Assembly: GCA_029817715.1 (NCBI GenBank) | Contig: JARUPY010000474.1 | Span: 6,324,001-6,388,000, forward strand | DNA: 64,000 nt | Direction: 5' to 3' | Source of the DNA: Melastoma dodecandrum | Lineage: Eukaryota > Streptophyta > Magnoliopsida > Myrtales > Melastomataceae | Shown: piece by piece, positions 1 through 10,284 of the stretch | How positions within the stretch are numbered: position 1 is the stretch's first letter | How the letters are laid out: each line of letters opens with the position of its first letter | Notes under the pieces: model-generated | The model's database searches: none | What the model was told of the DNA's origin: nothing | The model's input: the letters and a program-made list of their open reading frames with translations, nothing else | Made by a program: the position numbers and the translations under genes

Positions 1-784
1 CGTACAAATTAGCATGATGCTTATCGAATAATATTATTATATTATCGTAATTATTGTTATAATATTATTATACTATTTGATGAAGGCGAAAAAGTCGCCG
101 CATAAACCAAATCGAAATGAAATCATTTTGATTGAAGGATGGCCTATAATTATAAAAGAAACGTAGCAAAGCGACGTGTAAGCGTTTGCTTCAATCTTAA
201 TAAGTAAAATTAAAAATATCATACCTTACGAACGGGGTAATCTCACACTATAAATACATAAATGGTCAATCGTGTTTAGAGTGTGGGCAATCTAAATCCT
301 AGAAAAACATTCAGCCACCAAAGAAATTGTTCAAAGTGCTCGTATCTAATGGCATCAGGATGCAGTTAACTAGTCTAGAATTCGTGGAAATTAGAGAAGA
401 ATGTGTGGGTTGATGGGCACCAACTGAGAGCAGTATTTGTAACAGGTATATGGAATTCCATTGTTTCGAAAAGATCGGTGATAGAAATGGGACTGGATTG
501 GGAAAGAGCTGAGTATGGATCCATAATCACTTTATGGAAGGACATTCCCGTTAAAATCGTTATGAGTGTGAAGTGCGCGTTGATTCTTTTGTTACCAAAG
601 AGAATCTTTATGTCACCGAGATGGATCCATAAATTCACGTCATAATTGGTATGTAGTGGTTGAGAAGAAACGAAGCAATGATAGATTGTTATTCTAGGCA
701 AATCTTTTTTAAAAACAGTGGGAGAAGAAATGAACACTTTTCATAATTAGAATCCAGAAAGCGTTGTGGCGGAGCATGTACCAA
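1..784. other. No gene recognised
   Basis: AT-rich sequence with runs of ATT near the left edge. The open frames here (up to 120 codons, both strands) show no family motif and no compositional sign of coding. Nothing else is supported. Confidence 0.5.
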
Positions 785-1640
785 ATCGACCGAACTTTTC
801 GACAATTCGACAAGACGAATATCAAAGATTGAAGGCGCGTGTAACAAACCATGTAGGTTGAATCCCCGCTCTTAAAAAATGCGACGAACGAATTCCAAAG
901 CTATCCCAACCAACATCTAAGGTACAAAGGGGAAGCAAGGGCCTCCCCGAATCAAATTACGTATCAGTTTGTAACGGGTTGGGGGTCCAAGTACATAAGC
1001 TCGCATTCACCATCCTTCCCCGTCCCCTTTTATCTCAATAATTGGTTGTGCTTGTACGCATGTCGTTAGGCGCTTAGGTTTATTATCGCATGTTGGTGTA
1101 AATCAATAAACATGAGTTCGGATCCAATCCCTGAATCAGGTCCAACGCTCGTAACAGTGACATGAGTCCAGAGTCATGCGCGGATCGGGTCTAACGCTTG
1201 TTAATCAAAAGCAAACTTTTGGAGCAAACGTCACATCTTCGCATATTTATATGTAAGAGCTAGTAAATAGGAATCCTCGAAGCAAACTGTTTTTCTGAAT
1301 TTTATTAAAAATAAGACGGTGGAAACTCCATAATAACTTACCTAGGTTAAGCAACAACAACAATTTTACGGAGCCATTATGGTGAGGGAAAGCGACACGA
1401 GCTGCTCTAAATCTTCCCAAAAATTCCTTTTATGGATAATGCTCCGCTATCGCCCTTCGTCTTTCAAGGAGCATGGAGATGATTGGCGAGGCCCGAAGTG
1501 GCCCGATTAGGAATCAAGAGAAGATCGACCCCAGTTTCCTTCGTAACGCCTCGACGCTTGAGTCAAGGCGTCGATCGGAGGACACCAGGGGGAGCAAACC
1601 CGGATCCTCGTATCGCCCGAACCGTCGAGCGCGTTGAAAA
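785..1640 (+). repeat. Dispersed repeat, copy A
   Basis: This stretch matches the reverse complement of about 29225-30085 with clear but diverged similarity along its length. Shared landmarks in the same order are a block around GACGAATnTCnAAGA near 820, CACCATCCTTCCCCG near 1008, the ACATGAGTCC/GGATCGGGTC pair near 1160-1180, and AGTAAATAGGAATCC near 1262. No coding sequence is visible. It could be a solo LTR or part of a non-autonomous element; the right end meets a copia integrase remnant abruptly near 1640. Confidence 0.65.
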
Positions 1641-1790
1641 ATTATTTTGAATACTGGTTGAAAATTTATTTTGAACGAGATGAAAAAAATGCTTGAAGGT
1701 GGGAAAAAATTGATTCATTCGATGAAGAGGGAAGACCCATGAGTACCGTGAAAAATCATCGACAAAAGGGACATAATATTGAATACCCAA
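1641..1790 (-). pseudogene. Copia-1 integrase fragment
   Basis: The minus-strand translation contains YYVPFVDDFSRYSWVFPL, the start of the copia integrase core, where the first catalytic aspartate region is followed by the VDDxSRxxWVxxL signature. About 45 codons remain before similarity ends at the junction near 1640. The rest of the domain is absent. Confidence 0.75.
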
Positions 1791-1813
1791 TTTCAGATAT
1801 TCGAATGAATGGT

Positions 1814-1949
1814 AGAGAATGGAGTGGTGGCTTTAGACTGTGAGGTAGAAAATGAGAGTCGGATCGATTAACTTTTATAGTAGAGAATGGAGTGGTGGCT
1901 TTAGACTGTTAGGTAGAAAATGAGAGTCGGGTCGATTTACTTTTATAGC
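1814..1949. repeat. Tandem duplication, 68-bp unit, two copies
   Basis: Two consecutive copies of about 68 bases, each starting AGAGAATGGAGTGGTGGC, with a few mismatches. It lies within the copia-1 relic between its integrase and protease remnants, so it probably arose after the element lost function. Confidence 0.8.
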
Positions 1950-2016
1950 AGGTATGGCAAGGAGATTGGCTTGAGGACAAAGATGAGGTGGAAAAGCATC
2001 CAACTTGTCGCATGTG

Positions 2017-2571
2017 TCATAGAACTTCATCATCAGGGTGGCATAAGGTGGGGTGAAGCTGGGCTGTGAGAGCTTTATGATAGGCTGACGACTGAAAAGA
2101 AATCGGATATAAGGGACTTGGAGTGTGGTGTTGAAGGAGAGTTTTGTTCGTCAAACGATCATTGACAAGAAAGTGAGAGTCGTCAAAACTTACAATATAG
2201 TTATTGTCTAGGTAGAACTTGTGAATAGAGAGGAGATCATGGTCCAGAGCCAGAACATGAAGAACATTGGAAAGATTCAGGTTCCGACCGGGAGTCGATA
2301 ATGTCAAGTGACCGGTGTGGGTAATTTGCATAGAAGAACCATTGCCGACAAAGACACGATTAGAGCCAGTGTATGGGGTGAGAGCTTGGAGGATATTGGG
2401 ATCAGATGTCATGTGATGAGTGGCACCATAGTCGAGGTACCAAATGGTATCATCGGTGTCGCCTAGAGATAGGGCAACAAATGTCTGAGGAACATCGAAC
2501 AAAAACTTGATTGTATCGGCGGTAGCAAGTGGTGGCGGAGTGTCCAAGTTTCTAGCAGATTTGACACTCAA
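2017..2571 (-). pseudogene. Copia-1 gag end and protease region
   Basis: An open frame of 184 codons. The segment WYLDYGATHHMTSD near residue 44 corresponds to the copia retropepsin, where the usual active site is D-S/T-G-A; here it reads D-Y-G-A, a changed catalytic triplet. Downstream text (VFVGNGSSMQITHTG and LSNVLHVLALDHDLLSIHKF) matches the conserved protease and GAG-pre-integrase region of copia polyproteins. It is a remnant of the polyprotein rather than a gene; the ATG is internal. Confidence 0.8.
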
Positions 2572-2839
2572 TTTGTTCGCAGCCGCGATCGCCCCGAAGA
2601 GAGGAGAACTCTAGTGGGGTGAGAAGATTGAGTGGAGAGATGATGGGGCTGTTGGGGGATGTCAGAAGGAGAGGAGAGAGAGAGCGAGGCGTGGGGAATG
2701 AGGGAGGGCCGCGACCTATAGGGCGGCAATGAGTGGGGAGTCATTAGTGACCATGCCTACGAGACATATGGGATAAGGTAGATGAATAGAGAGTTGTCGG
2801 CGACGGTAAGGCGTCCTCATTGTCTTGTCGTTTGAGATG

Positions 2840-3523
2840 TTCATGAGCGAGAAGATGTGCACAAAGCTGATCGAAGGAGAGTCATATGGCTACATCGGAG
2901 AGTGTCGTAACAAGGGTGTCGTAAGCGCAAGCCAGACCATGTAAATTGCAGGTGATGAGTTATGGGGTGGGGAAAGCCTTGCCAATGGACTTGAGTTGAT
3001 CGGCGGTAGCTTTCATATCTCATAGGTAGGTGGACATTGACTGATTGGTGAGACGAAGGTTTAGGAGGCGTTCCCGGAGCTTTAGATCGCGAGCCATGGT
3101 GTTTTTAGTGAACCGACGGCAGATGGTGGACAAATATCATAGGCCGGTAGAATGTCAAAGACTTCCATCATGAGTTCTAGGGAAATTGTGGCAAGAAGGG
3201 AGGCACGAACGGAGTGATTTGTTTTTAGCCAGGATGTATAAGAGGGATTGGGAACGTGTAGACCATTAGAAAGGGTCTAGTCCATCGGTGGCACTCGAAG
3301 AGTGCCGTCCACATACATGAAGAGATCAGTGGGGATTAAATAGGATGTCATGATAGACGACCAAAGTTGGTAATTGTCAAGGAGAGTTTGACAATGACGA
3401 GATTGGTAACGACGAGTAGAGAAGTGGGAGGAGAAGGGATTATGGAAGCGGACGAAGTTATGGAGTTGGCATTGACGGAATCAAGAACAACGGTTAGGGA
3501 GGAAAAAAGGGTTGGAGGTGAGG
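2840..3523 (-). pseudogene. Copia-1 gag, middle part, degenerate
   Basis: Minus-strand frames hold recognisable gag pieces in changing frames, for example LDNYQLWSSIMTSYL followed by LFMYVDGTLRVPP, the usual N-terminal gag pattern, and STYLxDMKATADQLKSIGK further on. Stops and frame changes are frequent. The piece directly continues the gag start found at 8607-8502 on the other side of the gypsy insertion. Confidence 0.7.
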
Positions 3524-3528
3524 GGGGA
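3524..3528. repeat. Target-site duplication of gypsy element, left copy (GGGGA)
   Basis: GGGGA directly precedes the left LTR and is repeated at 8502-8506 directly after the right LTR. This is the 5-bp duplication expected of LTR-element integration and fixes the element ends. Confidence 0.9.
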
Positions 3529-4028
3529 TGAAGCGTGTATATCTCCTTTTACCAACTAGACTCGCCACAATCGCACCAGCAAAGCAAGAGTAACAATCTC
3601 CGAGATTCACAAATCAACGCAATTTCATTCAATCTATCAATCCATTACAATGCCTACCTCCGACAGCACAAGCCAACATTTCTTCTGCGATTCCGACGAT
3701 TGCCACCTTCGTTGCCTTCACCATCACCTTCCCCTTTTTCCCGCCTACGACCAACGTCTACCCACTTTTCCCCCTTCCCCCACCGACTCACTTCTTCTCC
3801 TATATATCTTGTACCAGACCCAATTATTACATTCATACAGCCCAACACCCCGGCCCAGCCCATTAGGATTCATCTCCATTTACAAACAGCCCACTACAAA
3901 TCTTTTCAACATTTATAGATCACACTTCTATACGTTCAACTCCAATTCTGCAATATCCAGTCTTCCTTCCCAGCAGCTCAATTTCATCCTTAGCTTCGCA
4001 ACCACTCCACTCAATTCCCACACAATCA
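3529..4028 (-). repeat. Gypsy 3' LTR
   Basis: About 500 bases, matching 8000-8501 in the same orientation. It begins TGAAGCGTG and ends CACAATCA on plus, i.e. TG...CA ends on the element strand. Open frames on plus within it (such as 3535-3918 and 3650-4099) recur in the other LTR and are not genes. Confidence 0.9.
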
Positions 4029-4050
4029 AGTCTCGCCCCCCCCCCCCTCA
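4029..4050 (-). promoter_or_regulatory. Gypsy polypurine tract
   Basis: On the minus strand a purine run (GAGGGGGGGGGG and following GCGAGACT) ends exactly at the 3' LTR edge. This is the expected primer for plus-strand DNA synthesis. The long G run is unusual and may have expanded. Confidence 0.7.
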
Positions 4051-4133
4051 TAACAGCACCCTTTTCCTCGAGGGTAAGACTAGGGAACTTCTTTTGTAAA
4101 TCGTATAGGAATTCCTAAATGGCTGAAGATTTA

Positions 4134-5396
4134 TCACCATCGACCACTGCACAAGAACCTTTGTAGCTGCATGATTCCCTCGTTTAACCATTCTCCTCTG
4201 AAACACCCAAAGAGGCAGCAGAACATGTCTAATAAAAGACGGTAATTCAGCTGATGTAATAACACCAGATGGTACAAACTACTTAAGCTTCGAAATATGG
4301 AAAGTAGGATGAATTTGAGTAGCACCTTTCCAATCTTGTCCAACACCTTATAAGGACCAAAGTACATCTGACTCAACTTATGATTCAAGCGTTGCTGTAC
4401 CGAATGCTGTCGATACGGCTCTAATTTCACAAAAACCATATCACCCACATCAAACACCCTATCCACCCTCTTTTGAGCTCGATGCAAATGGAACCGAAGC
4501 AGTTGTAACATGGAGTCCCTAGCTTGCAGCTTACTGTCAACATCCACCACGAAAGAAGATCCATGAATATAGGGAATGTGAACTGTAGATGGATAGCCAT
4601 AACGAGCTTCAAATGGGGTCGTGCGAATAGAGGAATTAAAAGTAGTGTTATACCACCATTCCGTAAGGGACAGCCACTCGAACCATTTATGAGGACAATC
4701 ACCAACCATGCAGCGAAGATATGTTTCTAAACAACGATTTACCACCTCTGTCTGCCCATCCGACTGAGGGTGATAAGATGTAGAAAGATGTAATTCCACC
4801 CCTTGTAGTTTCCAGAAAGCTTGCCAAAATTGACTCAAGAAAACCGCATCACGATCACTAACAATCGTGCTTGGCAATCCTTGCAGCTTAAACACATGAT
4901 CCAAGAAGGCAGAAGCAACTCCCGAAGCAGAGAAAGGATGACATAAACCAATGAAATGAGCATATTTGGTTAACCGATCCACCACCACCATTATAACCTC
5001 ATTCCCATGAGATTTGAGTCCTTCAATAAAGTCCATACTCACCTCATGCCATACTGTTGTAGGAATAGGCAATGGCTGTAAAAGTCCAGAAGGAAGAGAA
5101 TTCTCATGCTTACAACATTGGCAGATAACACATTTCCTCACAAAATTGCGCACATTTTTCTCCATGCCTTTCCAATAACACAATCCAGACACCCTTATAA
5201 AAGTTGCGTGATCACCCGAATGTCCTCCCATTGAAGTAGAATGAAACAATGTTAAAATCCGGTGCCGCAATGACAAATCCCTTCCAATCACCATTTTTTT
5301 CTTTTTAAACAGAAAATCTTGTTTCCACACATATGAAGACGGCTGGCCATTCTTAATAGTTGTGATCTCCCTTTGCAAGCCACATCCGACTCCCAA
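4134..5396 (-). pseudogene. Gypsy integrase with C-terminal tail
   Basis: A 420-codon open frame carrying the integrase of a Ty3/gypsy polyprotein. The zinc-binding part shows HSTSMGGHSGDHATF with a following CVICQCCK (H-H-C-C). The catalytic core has SMDFIEGL, SDRDAVF and HPQSDGQTEVVN, giving the D, D and E residues. GPYKVLDKIGK belongs to the C-terminal GPY/F module; after it the frame changes and a chromodomain-like piece continues in another frame to about 4090. The ATG is internal to pol, not a real start. The frame is intact across the core, so decay is limited here. Confidence 0.85.
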
Positions 5397-5605
5397 CTAC
5401 GCTTAATATCATCCAATAAGGTATCCTACTGGATGGCTAATGTCATTACTAACACCTCAGGACCATGTATCCTGGATAGAGCATCTGCCACAGTATTCTC
5501 TTTACCCTTCTTATAAGAAATTTCGTAATCAAAACCCATCAGCCTAGACAACCATTTAAATTGGTTGTCATTGTTTAAATGCCGCTCAAGAAGATACTTG
5601 AGGCT

Positions 5606-6103
5606 TTAACGGTCAGTTTTGATCACAAAATGTCGACCAATCAAATAATGCCGCCACTTATCGACAGCGTACAAAATCAACATTAACTCCTTCTCATAAA
5701 CAGACATGCCTAGATACCGCTTCGCCAAAGATTTGCTGATATACGCCAGAGGATGTCCATTTTGCATTAAAATAGCTCCAATGCCAAGGGAGCTAGCATC
5801 TGTTTCAACAACAAAATCCTTAGAGAAATCTGATAATGCTCCCCCCTGCGCCGAAACCAAAGCTGATTTCAAAGTAAGAAAAGCATCTTCTGCCTCTTGA
5901 GTCCACGAAAACGCATCCTTCTTAAGAAGCTCGGTTAATGGCTTAATAAGATAGCTATAACCTTTAATAAACCGCCTGTAATATCCTGCTAAACCAAAGA
6001 ATCCCCTCAATTGCTTCAAATTTTTAGGAGCAGGCAATTCCGAAACTGCAACCACCTTCTTTGAATCTGTTGACACTTCCTTCGCATCAATAAAATGTCC
6101 CAA
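5606..6103 (-). pseudogene. Gypsy RT C-terminus and RNase H
   Basis: KNLKQLRGFFGLAGYYRRFIKGYS is the conserved end of the gypsy RT (connection) and VVETDASSLGIGAILMQ with YEKELMLILYAVDKWRHYL gives RNase H motifs with catalytic Asp and Glu. The frame stops at TDR followed by a stop codon where the family normally continues HxSLKYLL; the continuation is visible past the stop down to about 5400. Confidence 0.85.
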
Positions 6104-6199
6104 ATACTACCCTAGGACAAGCAAAGGAGCATTTACTCCTCTTGACAAACAAGACCTGATTCTTCGGCACCTCCAACACTTCAGTTAAATGGTACACAT

Positions 6200-6568
6200 G
6201 ATCCATTAGATGCTTGCCATTGATCAAAATATCATCAAAAAACACTAGCAAAACTTCCGTAAAAAAGGCCTGAATATATCATTCATCAATCCTTGGAAAG
6301 TCGGAGGTGCATTCGTTAAATCAACTGGCATTGCGAGGAATTCATAATGGCCATCGTGCATTCGAAACACCGTCTTTGCCACATCCGAAGGCCGCATCCT
6401 GATTTGGTGATACCCCGAGCGAAGGTCTAGTTTTGTAAACCAACAAGATCCACACAATTCATTTAACAATTCTTCAATAACATGTATAGGAAACTTATCT
6501 TTGATCGTTTTGTTGTTCAACACCCCGTAATCCACACACATACGCCAAGAATTATCTTTCTTCTTCAC
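6200..6568 (-). pseudogene. Gypsy reverse transcriptase core
   Basis: [25 protein letters not shown] and [16 protein letters not shown] are the gypsy RT fingers/palm motifs; the catalytic box reads VFFDDILING near 6236-6250 just beyond a frame change (F-x-D-D, a common plant gypsy variant). One frame change separates the palm from the catalytic box, so no active RT can be made. Confidence 0.85.
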
Positions 6569-6739
6569 AAGCTTTTAATGGCATTACTAATACATCTGCC
6601 ACAAAAGAATGTCCTCGCATTTTCCATTCGAATTGTTTGCATTCTATTGTACACCATATGAAATCACCACTTGCAACCATCACTTTTTGTGGACGAATGG
6701 AAGTAAGAGAACAACCAATCTGTCGAGCTACTGAAACTC

Positions 6740-6800
6740 TAGCACATTATGAGTACTACCAGAGTCTATCAACACATTTAACTTCCTTTTCTTGAAGAAC
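6740..6800 (-). pseudogene. Gypsy protease active site
   Basis: The minus strand reads KRKLNVLIDSGSTHNV, a retropepsin active-site loop (D-S-G) in the right place between gag and RT. The flanking frame carries stops. Confidence 0.75.
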
Positions 6801-7381
6801 CCAGTTAGTCTCATACTACTTTCATGTTTCAAACTCCCTTTCAATCCATAAATCGCATGCAAGGTAATGACAGGTGCACCACCTGGTTCCTCCACTTCAT
6901 CACATCCAGCTGTGTAATTTTTTTCATCATACCCAGCAGGCTCTAGGACTAGAGCAAAGAGTTTGTTATTAGCGCATTTATGGCCAAAGGTGTACTTTCG
7001 TCATATCAAAAACACAACCCCTAGCTCTCCTATCCTCGATATCCATATAAGGAATTCTCTTGTGGGAGGTTTGTAAGAATCCATTCTACCACTCTCGGAA
7101 AAATTAGCTCTCAACCCCCTAGATTGAGGCTTATCACTTATCTGCAACAATTCTGGAATTCTACTATTGGTGGCCCCGTGCTCCCTTTTTCCACTCTAGC
7201 CGTCTTAGATACTTCCGAAGAAATACCCTACCACAATACTGGCCCTTTCGCAGTCTCTTCTTCCACTAAAGCGTCTTGGCGTGCGAAATGGATTGTTACA
7301 AACTCCTCGGATTCAGCACGGTACGAATTTCCTGTTAGGAAACTTCAGCCCCTCAATGAACAAGGCCACCTAGTCTTCATC

Positions 7382-7852
7382 CTACAATTCCATCCTACTC
7401 ATCAAAGACACATAACAATCTATATATTCATTCAAATTATCTCCCTCCTCTAACCTCTTTATCTTTACAATTGGTCTCTTCCGCTCACCAGGTCCAAACC
7501 TCATGACCATGGCCGTGGAGTATTCTTCCCAACTGATTAGACCTACCAACTTTCTGCTCTTCACAAAGGTATAAATCCACTCCAACGCCATTCCGAACAG
7601 ATATACGAAGGCTATGCTCACCCTTAATTCCGGTGTTGTTCCATCTAACTCAAAAAACCTTACAGCCTTAAAAAGCCAATCTTGAATGTTACTACCATCA
7701 AAGGCTGGGAACTCAATCCTTGTATACCTCACCAAGCTATCATTTCTCCAATCCTCCCTTCTCTTGCCGCGGCTAGAAAACTCACTGACTTCATCCACTT
7801 CAGACGATTGTTTCCCCTTCTGACCTAGTGCTTGACTTTCCATCGCAGTCAT
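7382..7852 (-). pseudogene. Gypsy gag
   Basis: The 156-codon frame contains RIEFPAFDGSNIQDWLFKAVRFFELDG and WEEYSTAMVMRFG, the standard retrotransposon gag (PF03732-like) signature of plant gypsy elements, where the 'P.F.G.....W' block precedes a helical capsid region. The frame ends early; the nucleocapsid zinc knuckle was not found in frame. Confidence 0.8.
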
Positions 7853-7985
7853 CCGCGACTACAACGCATCAAACTTCTTAATCATTTATTAAAACATAAC
7901 ACCAATCGACTCCATTTCAGCAGTAACAACCTTAGATCGTCTCGCATCAACAATCGTCATCTCTACGAACTCTCAGAGAGATGGA

Positions 7986-7997
7986 GCTTTGATACCA
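7986..7997 (-). promoter_or_regulatory. Gypsy primer-binding site (tRNA-Met type)
   Basis: On minus the sequence TGGTATCAAAGC follows the 5' LTR end with a two-base spacer. It is one base from the usual initiator-tRNA-Met complement TGGTATCAGAGC. Confidence 0.85.
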
Positions 7998-7999
7998 CT

Positions 8000-8501
8000 T
8001 GAAGCGTGAATATCTCCTTTTAACAACTAGGCTCTCCACAATCGCACCAGCAACGTAAGAGTAACAATCTCTGAGATTTATGAATCAACGCAATTTCATT
8101 CAATCTATCAATCCATTACAATGCCTACCTCCGACAACACAAGCTAACACTTCTTCTGCGATTCCGACGATCGCCACCTTCGTTGCCTTCATTACCGTCA
8201 CCTTCCCCTTTTTCCCGCCTACAATCGACGTCTACCCACTTTTCCCCCTTCCCCCACCGACTCACTTCTTCTCCTATATATCTTGTACCAGACCCAACTA
8301 TTACATTCATACAGCCCAACATCCCGGCCCAGCTCATTAGAACTCATCTCCATTTACAAACAGCCCACTACAAATCTTTTCAACATTTATAGATCACACT
8401 TCTATACGTTCAACTCCAATTCTACAATATCCAGTCTTCCTTCCCAGCAGCTCAACTTCATCCTTAGCTTCGCAACCACTCCACTCAATTCCCACACATC
8501 A
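8000..8501 (-). repeat. Gypsy 5' LTR
   Basis: 502 bases, matching 3529-4028. Element-strand ends are TGATGTGTGG and ACGCTTCA. The following GGGGA (8502-8506) is the right target duplication. Confidence 0.9.
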
Positions 8502-8607
8502 GGGGAAGGGAGGATGGAGTTGAGGCCGGAAGGGTAGGGCCAGATGGAATGTCATTGGTGGGAGAGGGAGTGTCCACGGAGGAAGAGTGAGAAACTTGGC
8601 TGGTCAT
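8502..8607 (-). pseudogene. Copia-1 gag start
   Basis: ATG at 8607 opens a Ser/Thr/Pro-rich frame (MTSQVSHSSSVDTPSPTND) that is cut by the gypsy element at 8502. It lies about 100 bases downstream of the copia-1 primer site, as expected for a gag start. Confidence 0.7.
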
Positions 8608-8707
8608 AGCTAGCTAGCAACGAGAATGAAAAGAAAACGAAAAAGAAAAGGAGAGAAGGGCGATGTGGGAGGGGAAAAGAACAAGGGAGATACACAATCG
8701 AAATTTA

Positions 8708-8721
8708 GGCTCTTGATATCA
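8708..8721 (-). promoter_or_regulatory. Copia-1 primer-binding site and LTR edge
   Basis: The minus strand reads TGATATCAAGAGCC, a diverged tRNA-Met type primer site. The probable LTR edge is the TG at 8722 on plus. The other end of this LTR could not be placed because its partner is missing. Confidence 0.6.
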
Positions 8722-8917
8722 TGAACGGACTTGATTGAAAGAGAGGAAGAATGTATAATGCCACACACACTAAAGAGAGATTACAAGAGGTCTTTTATAG
8801 ATCCCAAGAAAGATTAATTAAATGAAAGAAAAAGATCTTCAATGTTGCGGTCATTCCCTATAGTGTCTGTTCCAGACCTTGTGCGAGAATCTAGATGTAG
8901 TGGCCGAATGGGAAGAT

Positions 8918-9158
8918 ATTTTACGAATTGGGTAGGTCAAAATAATATTTCCTTCATTAATGCCAATAACTCAGACATCGAGTTTCATTTATAAAGAATT
9001 CGAAGTTTCTACCATCAAGTTCGTTTAAAAAACCAAGCGAACTTGATGTTTGAAACATTGAGTTCTCTTTACATGATTTCAACTCACGGTTTCTAACAAT
9101 GATGTTTTGATATTTTTCAAGTAAATATTATTTTGACCGACCTATTTTACAGAATAAT
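8918..9158. repeat. Foldback (hairpin) sequence, MITE-like
   Basis: Two arms of about 105 and 120 bases are imperfect reverse complements: GGTCAAAATAATATTT at 8935-8950 against its complement near 9121-9137, and a perfect 11-bp pair CATCAAGTTCG (9013-9023) / CGAACTTGATG (9038-9048) around a 14-base A-rich centre. No coding sequence. The length and long arms fit a foldback or MULE-type MITE; no target duplication was identified. Confidence 0.7.
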
Positions 9159-9159
9159 T

Positions 9160-10150
9160 CAAGTTGGGAATTTATTAACAATCAACGCAAGCATGCACAC
9201 ACCATCTATTTGATTGTCTTGAAATTCAAGTAAAGCAACTCGAGTAACCCAAAAAAGGGTAGCGTTTACTGTGTTCGGGTATATAAACTGACCAAATCCC
9301 CGATATTTATTATGTATTTATTTATTTTTAAATTAAAAAAATGAGAATATTTATGGAACAGTGGAGGGGAAATCTAAACACCAAAGAACGGAGACAGAAA
9401 AGGAATGGAAACTAGCGATTGGACGGTGACATGTCGGCAGCCAAAAACTTATATATATCGACGATGATGGAAAAGAAGAAAATCCCGGGGTTTGACAAAC
9501 AAACAAAATAAAACACGGGGTGGTATGTAAATATTATACGACCACAAATCAGCCATTGATTCTGGAATATTTCACCGTGGGACCCAGACGGACCCCAAGA
9601 AAATATTAAGATCCCTCCTGAATCTTGAACATATACCCCTACGCGTCACCCCCAATTTATTCAATTATAAAAAAAAAACCATGCCTTACCCAACACTTAA
9701 AGATATTATAACTTTATTACGTTAATTTTTTAATAATAATAATAATAATATTTTTTAGTTCCCAATGGCCGACGTCCTCGTAACATGATGGATGATTAAC
9801 ATTTTTCTAGATCCTTCCGTTTCATTCCAATCCCCCACGCCGTCCATGCATTAGATCATCCCCACACACACCAAATTCCTTTATTACACATCCACGTGTC
9901 CTGTCGGAAATGGACACCCCGAATCGTGCTCCCCTCACTTTATTACCGTTTTCGGCACCTTCTCCCATTTTTAATTAATTATTCAATGACAATACTTAAA
10001 TGACGTTTGATATTTTCACCTTTTTTGAGTCCCGTCGCCACCTAATCCAACGGTATGGATTCCCTTCCCCGCAAACCATCCGACGGTCAAGATTCGTTCG
10101 GACAATGTAATGAATGAAATATCGGAAAGAAAAATAGGGAAAAAAGGCTT
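9160..10150 (+). other. Upstream region of the reticulon gene
   Basis: No gene seen. An (AAT)n run lies near 9735-9752. A G-box/ABRE-like CCACGTGTC is at 9892-9900, about 250 bases before the probable transcript start. Whether it is used is inference. Confidence 0.5.
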
Positions 10151-10284
10151 TTGCGCTTCTCCATTCGTTCACTCCCACTTTCTCTGTGCGGCCGATTCTC
10201 GTCGTGCTCGGCATCGTCTTCGCCGTCCTTTTTGCGTTTTTGCTCTTCACTCTTAGGGTTTTATCGATCAACGACGAACGATCC

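Larger units (their letters stand above)
3529..8501 (-). mobile_element. Ty3/gypsy LTR retrotransposon (4973 bp), probably a chromovirus
   Basis: Complete in structure, on the minus strand: 5' LTR 8000-8501, primer site 7986-7997, gag, protease, RT, RNase H, integrase, purine tract, 3' LTR 3529-4028, flanked by GGGGA. The domain order RT-RNase H-integrase is that of Ty3/gypsy. A chromodomain-like piece (KRGNHAATKVLVQW) after the integrase points to a chromovirus. Several stops and frame changes break pol. The two LTRs differ at roughly twenty positions by eye, so it is not recent. It sits inside gag of copia-1. Confidence 0.9.
1641..8880 (-). mobile_element. Ty1/copia relic (copia-1), truncated and split by a gypsy insertion
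   Basis: Minus-strand copia element. From its 5' side it keeps a probable LTR piece (from 8722 rightwards, outer end not found), a methionine-tRNA primer site (8708-8721), gag start (8607), gag continuing beyond the gypsy insertion (3523 to 2840), gag end and protease (2571-2017), and the first part of integrase (1790-1641). RT, RNase H and the 3' LTR are missing: the element stops at copy A of the dispersed repeat. Many stops and frame changes make it non-functional. It is older than the gypsy element inside it. Confidence 0.8.

Noticed and set aside
3535..4099. Plus-strand open frames of 127 and 149 codons
   Set aside because: They lie in the gypsy LTR and recur at 8080-8537 in the other LTR; composition is Pro/Ser/His-rich from C-rich repeats, with no domain.
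10186..10284. N-terminal extension of the reticulon upstream of ATG 10285
   Set aside because: The frame is open but begins without ATG; 10285 has good context and matches the family start.
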